Shown here one piece after another: positions 8,888 to 17,956 of a DNA stretch of 64,000 nucleotides; position 1 is the first letter of the stretch; each line of letters begins with the position of its first letter. Under the pieces are notes generated by a model. The model was not told the DNA's origin. It worked only from the letters and a program-made list of their open reading frames with translations, and did no database searches. Source of the stretch: Tateyamaria sp947503385 (GTDB lineage: Bacteria; Pseudomonadota; Alphaproteobacteria; Rhodobacterales; Rhodobacteraceae); contig NZ_JBNFZM010000006.1 in NCBI RefSeq assembly GCF_051195235.1, positions 62,001 through 126,000 of the forward strand. Reading direction: 5' to 3'. A program made the translations under genes and the position numbers.

Positions 8888-10108
8888 TCACAAGAACGAC
8901 GTGCCAAGCAGCAGAAGGCTGGTGATCACGCCCAAAACGGGCACAATCATGGGCACATGAAAATGAGCGCTTGCGGTCTGCTGTGCCAACTTGAGTTTGA
9001 TGAGCGCCACATTCACAACAACGAAAACAAGCAAAACGATCTGAGACGTATGCTCGGCCAAATCCGTGATGGGCAGCGAGAGGGCCAGCACACCAATGAT
9101 CGCCACAACCGCGAGCGTTGCGACGACCGGTGTCCGCGTACGATGCGACACCTTTGCGAAGGCCACAGGCAAATGGCCCCGATCAGCCAGCCCATAGATC
9201 ACCCGTGATGCCATGATGGTTTGGATCAGAACGCCGTTCAGCGTTGCAACAATAGCAACAAAGGAAAACGCAGCCTTGACGGTCGCCGGGGCCATTTCAA
9301 AGACCAAGGCAAGCGGCGCCGAAGACCGCGCCAGTTTTTCTATGGGAACCGCGAACAGCACCGCAGATGTGGTGCATACATAGAGGATCGTGGCCAGCGC
9401 GAGCGTCCACAGAATGGCTTTGGGCATTGTCCGGACCGGATCTTTCACCTCTTCCGCGACATTTGCCATGTCTTCGAACCCGACAAAGGCAAAGAACGCC
9501 AAAAGCGACGCCGCGCCGATACCGACCCAATGGGGTCCTGATGGCGCCGGGACCATATTCGAAAGCGGAACACCATTTGGGTCAGCGACAAAGAACCCCC
9601 AAACAATGACGAAAACCAACCCGGAGATTTCGATGACAGTGATGATCGCGGCCACCGTCACGGACTGCGCAATGCCCCACAACGCAACAAGCCCCACAAC
9701 CACCACAATGGCTGCAATCAGCACCTCGGGTGGCGTCAGCGTCAGTACACTCAGATAGGAGGCCGCTCCAATCGCAACCGCCGCAGCGGAAACCATCCCG
9801 GACAAGGCCACGGCCAACCCAGTCAACGTCGCCGCACTGCCAGAGCGGAACCCCGCTTCGGCATAGGCGGCCTCGCCCGCGCTGACCGGATACCGGGTGG
9901 ACAGTTCGGCGTAGGAAAAGGCCGTGAATGCCACAACGATTGCAGCGATCAAAAAGGAGAAGGGTGCAAACGGCCCGGCTTCTGCTGCGGTCGCGCCGAC
10001 CAAGACATAAATCCCGGCCCCGACCGTCACCCCAAGACCGTAAAGTGTCAAAAGCGGCGTCGTGAGAACACGTCGCAATCGTTCGGGATTTTGCAATTCT
10101 TGGTTCAA
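8888..10108 (-). CDS. APC-superfamily amino acid permease
   Basis: 406 residues, with about eleven to twelve hydrophobic segments. The first segment holds the APC glycine-rich substrate motif (LYGLGVTVGAGIYVLVGA), and FVGFEDMANVAEEVKDPVRTMPKAIL is the usual loop around segments 6-7. It should import an amino acid or amine by proton symport; the substrate is not visible. It is somewhat short for the family because the C-terminus ends soon after the last helix. It stands alone, with a 0.5-kb gap upstream. Confidence 0.9.
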   Translation of the reverse strand: MNQELQNPERLRRVLTTPLLTLYGLGVTVGAGIYVLVGATAAEAGPFAPFSFLIAAIVVAFTAFSYAELSTRYPVSAGEAAYAEAGFRSGSAATLTGLAVALSGMVSAAAVAIGAASYLSVLTLTPPEVLIAAIVVVVGLVALWGIAQSVTVAAIITVIEISGLVFVIVWGFFVADPNGVPLSNMVPAPSGPHWVGIGAASLLAFFAFVGFEDMANVAEEVKDPVRTMPKAILWTLALATILYVCTTSAVLFAVPIEKLARSSAPLALVFEMAPATVKAAFSFVAIVATLNGVLIQTIMASRVIYGLADRGHLPVAFAKVSHRTRTPVVATLAVVAIIGVLALSLPITDLAEHTSQIVLLVFVVVNVALIKLKLAQQTASAHFHVPMIVPVLGVITSLLLLGTSFL

Positions 10109-10611
10109 CGAATGTCGCCTGCGATTTGGTCTTTCGATCTTGTAGTGCGCATTGGCAAAAGGGATGTGATATGGGTCAATTTGATCGGTTCAGATTACAT
10201 CTGGCATGCGCCTTTCGTCGAATACGATTGCTTTGGACGCCTTTGGTTCGGTTGCGCCAGATAGGTGACCGAACCGGCTCAGCAAGTTAGCAAAGACGAT
10301 CCGCGCCGCTCACAAGCGCGGCGCTCCTAACCTATTGGATCGGCGGCCCGTACGCGCTGGTGTTCTGCCGAAAGCCCCAATGTTGACGCCGTTAAATCTG
10401 GTAAACCGGCCACTCGGGCAATGCATCCTGACGGTGTGTCCCTCCACTTGCGGGTGTGCGGCGCGCGTTGATCCCTACGATTGCCAAAACAAGTGAACTG
10501 CACCCCAAACGGCTGCTGGTAAATCGGTCGCGGCGGCTTGATGTCGGCGGCCCTCCTCGTTCACGTCATGTGGGGCGCACGCTCACAACGCCTGCGCCCC
10601 CGGTTCGATTT
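10109..10611. other. Intergenic region, 503 bp, no gene seen
   Basis: No convincing frame or RNA gene on either strand. The left half should hold the promoter of the APC permease. A 7-bp hairpin (10303-10324, GCGCCGC/GCGGCGC) lacks a T-run and is not a clear terminator. The hairpin near the right end is listed separately. Confidence 0.6.
10572..10600 (-). terminator. Hairpin downstream of the RTX serine hydrolase gene
   Basis: Read on the minus strand, GGGGCGCA and TGCGCCCC form a perfect 8-bp stem with a 13-nt loop, 12 bp after the stop codon. There is no T-run, so termination or mRNA 3'-end protection is an inference. Confidence 0.35.
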
Positions 10612-12483
10612 CTAAAACACAAAGTTTTCAGTCGTCAGAAGCTCGGGCAAGTCACCGAAAACCCAGACATCCAAATCGCCGCAGATGATTGACGCATACC
10701 CATCGCCTGCGATGATCTGCAAATCGTCAAAACTGTCGACCAATTGAGAAAAATCCAACACATCCTCTTTGATGTTGAAATCGTGGATGCGATCCCGACC
10801 GGCCATGACGTCGAACACAAAGGTGTCCGCACCAGCGCCGCCCCAGAGGTGGTCGTGCCCCGCGCCGCCTGCAAGCGTGTCGTCCCCGGCACCGGCGCGC
10901 AGTACATCCGCACCACTGCCACCCGACAGCATGTCATCACCGTTGCCCCCCAGCAGGCGGTCACGCCCGGCACCGCCGTTCAACGCATCGTCGCCGTGAT
11001 CCCCGCGCAAGGTGTCCCGCCCTTGCCCACCGTCGAGACGGTCATCCCCCGCGCGCCCGACAAGGTGATCCCGCCCCGCGCCCCCCACAAGCCGGTCATC
11101 GCCATGCCCGCCGCGCAGCAGATCGTTGCCGTCGAGGCCAATCAATTGGTTGTCGCTGTGCGCGGCATCCGGGGTCCGGCGCAAAACGTCGAACCGGTCG
11201 GCACCCGCCGAACCGACCCAGAGGACAGAGCCATCGGAAAAGCTGAAACGCCCGGTATCGAGATCACCAAGCCGCCCGCCGAAACTCAGGCTGACATCAT
11301 CCACCTCCAGCACGGTCTTGCACCCTCCGACCGTATCCACACCCTCGGACACATCAATGTCGGCCGCCGTTCCTGCGATAGAAATGTTGTCCGCAGTGGG
11401 ATCGAAACTGGCCCATGCATCGTCCCCCGTTACGGCAGCGATTGCACGGACCAAAAGGTCAATCGGCTCCGCCCCCGAATGCGTGGCGGCGATGCTGAAA
11501 ATCGTGCCAGACTCCACGTGCAGGAACGTCGCGGTGTTGGTCCCCAGCGTACCACCCGCAAAGCCGATGACTTGCTGGCCAGATATCACGCCCGATGACA
11601 GGCCAAGGCTCTCTCCGTTAAGTCCGGAGGTGCCATCCGGCGCACGGAAATCCAACATGTCGGTCAGTTGGTCGGCAGACAGCAACGTTCGCGACACCAG
11701 CAACGCGTCAAAAAAGCGGATCATGTCGGCAGTGGTCGACAGCACACCACCCGCTGCGCCCAAATCCAGTGGCGCATCGGTCACATCAACCAATTGTCCA
11801 GGGATCAACGCGCTGTAAGAGCGGAGCAGCGGACCCGTCGCACCGTCCGCCCGCAATCCACTGTCGCCCATCCCGATGGCATCGAAAATCCGGTCCGACA
11901 AGACATCGGCAAACCTGTCGCCGGTCACCTGTTCGATCAGTTTCTGCAAGAGAAGAAAGTTGGTGTTCGAGTACGCATAAGCCGTGCCGGGCGCAAAGGC
12001 GGCGGGTTCGCCAGAGGCGAAGGCCAACAGGTCGTCAGGCCCAAGCGGTTGATCCGGGTTGGACACCAGATGCTCAATATACGCCGGCAGACCGGTCTCA
12101 CCGGGCACCGCATCGAAATCCGGGATGCCTGACCGGTTGGCCAGCAATTCCCGCACAGTGACAGTGTCGATGTTGGCGATACCTTCCAACTCCGTCAGAT
12201 CCATCTGACCGGATAGCGGGGCGTCAAAGTCGATCATGCCCTCGCCCGCCAGTTGCTGCACGATGACCGACGTCATCATCTTGGTCTGTGATCCGATCTC
12301 GAACGGGTTATCTGTACTGGCGGCTTGACCGCCACCGGATTCGACTGTGCCCCACGCATTGCGGACAGACAGTCCCCCGCGGGCAATTTCAATCAGGACT
12401 GCGGGTGCGGGACCGCCATCGGCAAAGTCCTGCAACGCGCCAGCGGGCGCTTCTTTCAGGGCGGTTGGATCAAAGACGGACAT
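10612..12483 (-). CDS. Serine beta-lactamase-fold hydrolase with C-terminal RTX repeats
   Basis: 623 residues. Residues 1-360 form a class C beta-lactamase/D-alanyl carboxypeptidase-like domain with the catalytic SxxK motif (Ser65-Gln-Thr-Lys68) and YxN (Tyr171-Ser-Asn173). Residues about 445-560 contain some ten RTX nonapeptides (GGxGxDxLxG, for example GGAGRDHLVG, GGNGDDMLSG), followed by an FVFD-type C-terminal segment. No Sec or Tat signal is present. This architecture implies type I secretion and calcium-dependent folding outside the cell. The substrate (peptide, ester or lactam) is unknown. No T1SS transporter gene lies nearby. Confidence 0.88.
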   Translation of the reverse strand: MSVFDPTALKEAPAGALQDFADGGPAPAVLIEIARGGLSVRNAWGTVESGGGQAASTDNPFEIGSQTKMMTSVIVQQLAGEGMIDFDAPLSGQMDLTELEGIANIDTVTVRELLANRSGIPDFDAVPGETGLPAYIEHLVSNPDQPLGPDDLLAFASGEPAAFAPGTAYAYSNTNFLLLQKLIEQVTGDRFADVLSDRIFDAIGMGDSGLRADGATGPLLRSYSALIPGQLVDVTDAPLDLGAAGGVLSTTADMIRFFDALLVSRTLLSADQLTDMLDFRAPDGTSGLNGESLGLSSGVISGQQVIGFAGGTLGTNTATFLHVESGTIFSIAATHSGAEPIDLLVRAIAAVTGDDAWASFDPTADNISIAGTAADIDVSEGVDTVGGCKTVLEVDDVSLSFGGRLGDLDTGRFSFSDGSVLWVGSAGADRFDVLRRTPDAAHSDNQLIGLDGNDLLRGGHGDDRLVGGAGRDHLVGRAGDDRLDGGQGRDTLRGDHGDDALNGGAGRDRLLGGNGDDMLSGGSGADVLRAGAGDDTLAGGAGHDHLWGGAGADTFVFDVMAGRDRIHDFNIKEDVLDFSQLVDSFDDLQIIAGDGYASIICGDLDVWVFGDLPELLTTENFVF

Positions 12484-12732
12484 GGTTGGGTTCCTTCAAA
12501 ATGAGCAAAACGGGACGGCGTTACGCGCCCGTCAGGTTGCATGTGGCATCTGAAGGTCTGCGGCACGTCCGCGTCAGTCGGGGCGGACAGCCCGGCGCGG
12601 CGGATTGGTTTCGCCCTATAGGCGGCGGGTCAAAAGACCGACGTCTCATCGCGCGACAGAGGTTGGGTCGACATGGTTCGACGACAGGAGATCACAGAGA
12701 TTGGCCGCAGCCGGACGCGCAGGCGTCGCCTG

Positions 12733-13356
12733 TCACCTCAGAACCACGCCCGCATCCGCGATCTTTTGCAGCGTTGCCAGTGGGCCGACGGGATCTGCGG
12801 ACAATACGCCGCCGGTCACCACCTCAACCGCATAGCCGCGTCGTCGCGCCGCTTTGGTCGTTGTGGCAACGCAGTACCTTGCATCCAGTCCCACGATGCG
12901 GAGCGTGCCAACGTCCAGCTTGGCCAAAAGAGCATCCAGAGCGCCCGTCTCGAACGCGTCTTGCACCCGTTTGACCAGAACGTGATCGGGCAGGTCCGCA
13001 AAAGGTGCGGCCAATTCAGTGCCGGGCGTCCCGGCAATGGCCCGCCCACCCATTGTCAGGCGCGCAAGGCATCTGGTTGCGGGAATGGACCATTCCTGCC
13101 GCACTGCGATGATCGCGATGCCCTCTTGTCGTGCGCGTGCTGCCTCTGCGGCAATTGCTGCTTCTGCGGTGGATCGGTCGTGGGCGCGATATGGCCCGTC
13201 GTCCCAGAACACGGACTGCAAGTCGATCATCAGCAGCGCCGTGTTGCCGCGTGCGCCGACGGGACGCCCCCGGCTTACGGCGCCGATTTGCCTGATCCCA
13301 TTGCCCAGCCACAGCAAAACAGCAAGGACCGGAACCAGCAGAACCAGGTAGATCAT
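12733..13356 (-). CDS. Isochorismatase-family cysteine hydrolase, membrane-anchored
   Basis: 207 residues. A hydrophobic N-terminal segment (residues 2-18) is followed by an isochorismatase-like fold with the family triad Asp45 (LLMIDLQ), Lys129 (VLVKRVQDAF) and Cys162 (LDARYCVATT). Such enzymes hydrolyse amides or isochorismate; this substrate is unknown. An N-terminal anchor is unusual for the family. The start codon overlaps the stop of the MarR gene (ATGA), so the two are translationally coupled and the regulator probably senses the substrate or product. Confidence 0.86.
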   Translation of the reverse strand: MIYLVLLVPVLAVLLWLGNGIRQIGAVSRGRPVGARGNTALLMIDLQSVFWDDGPYRAHDRSTAEAAIAAEAARARQEGIAIIAVRQEWSIPATRCLARLTMGGRAIAGTPGTELAAPFADLPDHVLVKRVQDAFETGALDALLAKLDVGTLRIVGLDARYCVATTTKAARRRGYAVEVVTGGVLSADPVGPLATLQKIADAGVVLR

Positions 13357-13805
13357 GGATCAGGCCTTTGGACCTGCGATTTGAGCCCCCGCAGGAGCCG
13401 TGTCACCACGCGGTGCGCCGTCTCAACCTCGTCTGTGGTCAGATCATCGCCAAGTGCGTGGACCAGTTCCATTTCTCGCCGCACAACCCCTTCGATCAGC
13501 GCGCGGCCCCGTTCCGTCAACGAGATCAAAGTCGACCTTTTGTGCCGTGGGTTTGCGATCTTGCGCACCAGACCGTCGGCCAGCGTGTCGTTCACCATAA
13601 GTTGCACATATTGCCGCTTGATCTCGAGCGCGTGGGCGATCTCTGGCACTGTGGCATCGCCCTGCGCATGAAGAATTTCCAGAACGGCGCGCATACGAAC
13701 CGTCACCCCCGTGCCTCGCAAACCCTGTTCAACATTGGCTTCGGCCGCCTGCATCAAAGGGCGGGACATCCAGATCAATTCGTACATTTTCGCGGATTTC
13801 AACAT
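13353..13805 (-). CDS. MarR-family transcriptional regulator
   Basis: 150 residues with a winged helix-turn-helix (about residues 45-110: VPEIAHALEIKRQYVQLMVNDTLADGLV, then NPRHKRSTLISLTERG in the wing). Dimer helices flank it. It binds DNA as a dimer and usually represses its own operon. Two palindromes begin at its start codon (13805-13841) and are the likely operators. First gene of the pair with the isochorismatase. Confidence 0.93.
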   Translation of the reverse strand: MLKSAKMYELIWMSRPLMQAAEANVEQGLRGTGVTVRMRAVLEILHAQGDATVPEIAHALEIKRQYVQLMVNDTLADGLVRKIANPRHKRSTLISLTERGRALIEGVVRREMELVHALGDDLTTDEVETAHRVVTRLLRGLKSQVQRPDP

Positions 13806-13841
13806 GACATTTACGATGTCATTATGACAATTAGATTGTCA
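13805..13841. promoter_or_regulatory. Two tandem palindromes, likely MarR operators
   Basis: TGACAT-N5-ATGTCA (13805-13821) and TGACAAT-TAG-ATTGTCA (13825-13841) are perfect inverted repeats with the same TGACA core, 3 bp apart. The first touches the marR start codon. Spacing and symmetry suit autorepression by a dimeric MarR protein. Confidence 0.65.
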
Positions 13842-13995
13842 ATATGGCATACTGCCCACCGCCCGCCGATAGCACCGAAGAAACTGTCCGACCCGAACGG
13901 GCCGGACAGACAATTTCGGGCGACGCGTTGAGATGCAGCCGACTTCGCGATACGCACGTGGTCATATTCGCCCCCTAGCGCAGGCCGAAACCATT

Positions 13996-15210
13996 ATGTC
14001 TTTTGACCCCTTAAACCTTTTGATTGCGTCGGTGGTCGCAACCTTTGCGGTTGCCAGTCTCGCCGCGATGGTGTGCTGGTCGCAAAGGCGCAGCATTCCG
14101 TCGAGAACCACGCTCGCCCTGTTCTTTGCCGCATTCGCGCTGAGCGAGGTCGACAGCCTCGCCTTTGTTCTGACCGCCCAGATGCCGCAGGGGCTGCGCG
14201 ATGGAACAGGTTTTCTGAACCTCGTCGTCAACTTCTGCATTATGCCGCTGTTCCTTCTTTATGTTCGTGAATTGCTGGACGCGCGTGGAACATCGGACAG
14301 CGGCCCTGCCTCTGCGTTCCACGTTGCCCTTCCTGCAACGGCCGCCTTTGTATCGGTTATTGGCATGGCAATGCCTGCCGCAACGCGCGAGGCGTGGTAC
14401 ACCGGTGCCACCACAGATACGCCAGGCCTGGTGTTCCTGCAGGTCAGCCTCACGCTGTTGACCATCGCATTGGTTTTGCAGTGGGCGGTCTACGTGATCT
14501 GGATTGCACAGACGCAGTCCCGGCACATTGCACGTCTCAAGCAGCATTTCGCCAGCACCGAAGGGATGGAGCAGCGATGGATTGCCGTGCTGGCCTTTGC
14601 GATGGGCTTTTACATCTTACAGACGATGGCCGGGGAAACGCTGGTTCTGTTGGGTGGGCAAGACCCTGTAGGCCCATTGCTGGACAGTTTTCTGGTCTTG
14701 GTGGTGGTTGTGGTGGTGGCCCTCTGGGGTCTGCGCCCCTCACCCGAGCTGGATCATGCCACGCAAACCCTCGATGCGGCGGAACCGCATTGCGACAAGA
14801 AGTACGAAAAAAGTGCGCTTGGAGCGGACCAAGCAGGCCGCATCGCGCGCAAGTTGATCCGCGCGATGCAACAGGACCAGTTATACCGTGATCCCAACCT
14901 GACACTCAGCACGCTGTCGTCCCATGTCGGCGTGTCGCTCAACTATGTTTCGCAGACCCTGAACCAACATCTGCACCAGTCGTTCTTTGAGTTTGTGAAC
15001 GATTGGCGGGTCAAGGAAGCCATCCCGATGGTCAAGGCAGGCGAGACCACTGTTCTGGCCATCGCCTATGAGGTTGGGTTCAACTCGCGGTCATCGTTTT
15101 ATTCCGCCTTCAAACGGGTCACCGGGGTGACACCCACCGCTTACAAAAACGCGCGGCACGATCCCGCACGGTTTCCTAGGGCACACCCAGTTGCCGCGGA
15201 TGCGGAATGA
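13996..15210 (+). CDS. AraC-family regulator with N-terminal membrane domain
   Basis: 404 residues from the ATG at 13996 (MSFDPLNLL). The first 240 residues hold about seven hydrophobic segments; the C-terminal 110 form an AraC double helix-turn-helix (LTLSTLSSHVGVSLNYVSQTLNQH and TTVLAIAYEVGFNSRSSFYSAFKRVTGVTP). It should sense a signal in or at the membrane and act on DNA directly. The beta-lactamase-like gene starts 50 bp after it, so this may be its regulator. Confidence 0.9.
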   Translation: MSFDPLNLLIASVVATFAVASLAAMVCWSQRRSIPSRTTLALFFAAFALSEVDSLAFVLTAQMPQGLRDGTGFLNLVVNFCIMPLFLLYVRELLDARGTSDSGPASAFHVALPATAAFVSVIGMAMPAATREAWYTGATTDTPGLVFLQVSLTLLTIALVLQWAVYVIWIAQTQSRHIARLKQHFASTEGMEQRWIAVLAFAMGFYILQTMAGETLVLLGGQDPVGPLLDSFLVLVVVVVVALWGLRPSPELDHATQTLDAAEPHCDKKYEKSALGADQAGRIARKLIRAMQQDQLYRDPNLTLSTLSSHVGVSLNYVSQTLNQHLHQSFFEFVNDWRVKEAIPMVKAGETTVLAIAYEVGFNSRSSFYSAFKRVTGVTPTAYKNARHDPARFPRAHPVAADAE

Positions 15211-15260
15211 CCGTTGGCACAACCGGCATTGACCAGCAACCGAATGACAGGACACGTTCC

Positions 15261-16106
15261 ATGGCTCACCTGACAGCACCACAATTGATGCGGCGCGCGT
15301 GTCTGGCCCTGTGCTTGGCTTTCCCGTTAGCCGGTGCATCTGTCGCGGATACAGTTCTTGATCGTGCAGTCTTTGCCGATCAGATCGGCCAGAGGCAGTC
15401 CAGCTTTCTCGCGCGTGACCTCACCACCGGGGCGCAATGCATCTTGGCCGACAGTGATCTTGAGACGCGCCACGCGCCTTGGTCGACATTCAAAATCCCC
15501 AACACGCTTATCGCGCTCGAAACCGGAGTGGCGGGTGGCCTTGAGGCGTGGCGTGACTGGGATCGCGCCCGGCGCCCTGCCGCAGCCTATTGGCCGCGCG
15601 AATGGCGGCAGGGGCAGACGCTGCAATCTGCATTCCGCCGCTCGGCCCTGTGGTACTATCAGGATATTGCAATCGAGGTGGGTGCGCAGACCTATCGCGA
15701 TATTCTGTCGAATTGGGACTACGGCAACGCCGACGCTCCGGATGGCTCCGACGGCTTTTGGTTGGGTGGGCCATTGGCCCTGTCGATCACCGAACAGGTG
15801 CGTTTTCTTGAGCGCCTTCTGACCGGGCAACTGGCGGTCAGCGACAGCGCACTGTCCGGGTTGATCCGTGCGGCAGAAACAGGACGCTTCGGCACCCAAA
15901 CCCTCTATGGCAAGACCGGCGCGGGACGGGTGCAAAGCGTCCAGTACACCGCAGAATTCGAAGGATGGTATGTCGGCTGGCTGGGATCAGACGATGCGGC
16001 CCGCGTCGTTTTTGCCCACCATTCCAAAGGCCCCAACTTTTCCGCCATTCGCACCTTCCGTCAGGACTTTGCCACGGTGCTGCTGCGGGCCTGCGGATAC
16101 AACTGA
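15261..16106 (+). CDS. Class D beta-lactamase-like (OXA-type) protein
   Basis: 281 residues from the ATG at 15261, chosen over an upstream ATG that overlaps the AraC gene because AGGA lies at normal spacing and a Sec signal peptide follows (hydrophobic core, cleavage near SVA-DT, residue 29). Class D motifs are Ser75-Thr-Phe-Lys78, Ser128-Ala-Leu (usually SxV), Tyr154-Gly-Asn156 and Lys218-Thr-Gly220, with Trp167 in the omega loop. It could hydrolyse penicillins or be a related penicillin-recognising protein. Activity is not provable from sequence. Confidence 0.86.
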   Translation: MAHLTAPQLMRRACLALCLAFPLAGASVADTVLDRAVFADQIGQRQSSFLARDLTTGAQCILADSDLETRHAPWSTFKIPNTLIALETGVAGGLEAWRDWDRARRPAAAYWPREWRQGQTLQSAFRRSALWYYQDIAIEVGAQTYRDILSNWDYGNADAPDGSDGFWLGGPLALSITEQVRFLERLLTGQLAVSDSALSGLIRAAETGRFGTQTLYGKTGAGRVQSVQYTAEFEGWYVGWLGSDDAARVVFAHHSKGPNFSAIRTFRQDFATVLLRACGYN

Positions 16107-16165
16107 AGTCCATTGGCACAACTGCGGCACAGTCCTGCACACACACCCCGCGCAGGTCAGCGCAA

Positions 16166-17932
16166 TCACCCCGCGCCGCGCGCCAACACCTGATCCATCA
16201 CCTGCCTCAATGCCGCAGCGGGATCGTCCGCCATGTTGTGCGCACGCCAAACAACGTGGTGATCGGGGCGGACCAGAACGCAGCCCGTATCCGACACCTC
16301 TGACACCTGCGCCCAGTCGCCGCCATGATCCACGTAGGCCTTGCGCGGACCGATCACGTGGCATCGCAGCGCGACCCCGATCTCATCTGCCAAGTCGGTT
16401 GCCGCGGTGCACCACGCCTCTCCGCCGATACCGGTCAGCAATGCAAAAGCCCCGCGTCCACACAGGTCCAGCGTCGACACCTGCGCGCCCGTGTCCCGGT
16501 CAAACACCCACGCATGAGGCAAACGCGCGCCGGGCGACGTTGTAGGCTGATAGAACAGCTCGACATCGCGATCAAAGGTCGGCACAGGCTGGCCGTCCGC
16601 CACCACGGCCCCGGACACGTAACGCTGGTTCATCTCAACCCCGTGGGCGTCGAATTCGTACTTTTTGAATGCAATCGCAGCACGCAAGGCGGCGCGCTGC
16701 GCCTCTCCTTCTGGTGACGCATCACAGCGGGCATCCATGTTGGCCTGAATCTTGTCGATATCCGTACCCCCGGTCATGCCAAGCGCTTCGAAGATCGGAC
16801 CGAATTCACCGATGGACTGGTTGGCGCGGGTGACGATCTGTTTGGCAATGGGCGCGCGTTCGGCAGTGTAGCTGTCAAGAAGGGCCGCCCCCGCGTGCCC
16901 CTTGATCACCGCCGCCAGTTTCCACGCGAGATTAAAGCCGTCCTGAATAGACGTGTTCGACCCCAGCCCATTCGACGGCGGGTGCCGGTGGGCGGCGTCG
17001 CCCATGATGAACACGCGGTCCTTTTGCAGATAGGTGGCGTAGGCGTCGTTGACCGTCCACGTATTGGCCGAAATCAGCTCGATCTCAAGCTCGGGATCGC
17101 CCACCAGTTGCCGTGCAACACCGGTGGCAAAGGCTTCGTCCACCTGCGGCGCTGGTTCGGTGATGTCATAGCCCCAAACGATCAGCCATTCGTTCCAAGG
17201 CCGGATCATGCGGACAAGGCCCATGCCGATTCCGCCCACATCCGCGCCCGGTTGCATCACCCAATAAAGGACCGAGGGGCGGTGCGCGACGTATTTGCTA
17301 AGATCGGCGCGAAACAAGATGTTCATGGACCCGCCCACACCCATCTTGCCCTCAATGGGCGTATCGATGTGTTCGGCCACCAGCGAATTGCCCCCGTCCG
17401 CGCCGACGAGGTACTTGGACCGCACTTCGAATTCGCGCCCTGACAAACGGTCCAGCAGCGTTGTTGTCACGCCGTCTTCGTCCTGCACATGCGACAGGTA
17501 TTCGGTCGACAGGCGTCCCTGCGCGCCGCGTTTGCAGGCGGTGGAGAACAGGATCGGCTCCATAAAGGTTTGGGGCAGATCGTTCATGTGGCAGGGACTG
17601 GCGAGTTGATGGGCAGCACGCGACATGGGGTGTTTGCCCCAGCTTTTCATCCGCCCAATTTCTTCACCGGCAAGGCTCTCGCAAAAGACATTCTCGCCCA
17701 TCAGGTCCTGTTCGGTTGCGTGCATATACGCCTCTGCCTCGACCTCAGGTCCCAGATCGCGCAGCACCTCCATAGTGCGCTGGTTGGTGATGTGCGCGCG
17801 CGGTGTGTTGGCCAGCCAGCGATAGCGGTTCACGACCATCGTTTCGATCCCGTAGCTGGCCAGCAGGGCCGCCGTGGACGCGCCTGCCGGTCCGGTGCCG
17901 ATGATCAGCACGTCCGTCGTGATTTCTGCCAT
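16166..17932 (-). CDS. FAD-dependent aromatic monooxygenase (PheA/TfdB type)
   Basis: 588 residues. GxGxxG dinucleotide motif at the N-terminus (VLIIGTGPAGASTAALLA), DG motif (LVGADGGNS) and the GD motif with FAD contacts (RVFIMGDAAHRHPPSNGLGSN). A C-terminal thioredoxin-like domain is present, as in phenol 2-monooxygenase and 2,4-dichlorophenol hydroxylase. It should hydroxylate a phenolic substrate with NAD(P)H and oxygen. Last gene of the IclR-linked operon, preceded by GGAGGAG. The exact substrate is unknown. Confidence 0.9.
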   Translation of the reverse strand: MAEITTDVLIIGTGPAGASTAALLASYGIETMVVNRYRWLANTPRAHITNQRTMEVLRDLGPEVEAEAYMHATEQDLMGENVFCESLAGEEIGRMKSWGKHPMSRAAHQLASPCHMNDLPQTFMEPILFSTACKRGAQGRLSTEYLSHVQDEDGVTTTLLDRLSGREFEVRSKYLVGADGGNSLVAEHIDTPIEGKMGVGGSMNILFRADLSKYVAHRPSVLYWVMQPGADVGGIGMGLVRMIRPWNEWLIVWGYDITEPAPQVDEAFATGVARQLVGDPELEIELISANTWTVNDAYATYLQKDRVFIMGDAAHRHPPSNGLGSNTSIQDGFNLAWKLAAVIKGHAGAALLDSYTAERAPIAKQIVTRANQSIGEFGPIFEALGMTGGTDIDKIQANMDARCDASPEGEAQRAALRAAIAFKKYEFDAHGVEMNQRYVSGAVVADGQPVPTFDRDVELFYQPTTSPGARLPHAWVFDRDTGAQVSTLDLCGRGAFALLTGIGGEAWCTAATDLADEIGVALRCHVIGPRKAYVDHGGDWAQVSEVSDTGCVLVRPDHHVVWRAHNMADDPAAALRQVMDQVLARGAG

Positions 17933-17956
17933 GGTCTTCTCCTCCCCAAAAAGTCG

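Noticed and set aside
10303..10324. GC-rich hairpin as a terminator
   Set aside because: 7-bp stem with an 8-nt loop but no T-run on either strand; not adjacent to a stop codon.
10456..10692. 78-codon frame upstream of the RTX gene's 3' end
   Set aside because: Overlaps the end of the RTX gene antisense, basic and low-complexity, no supporting ribosome site.
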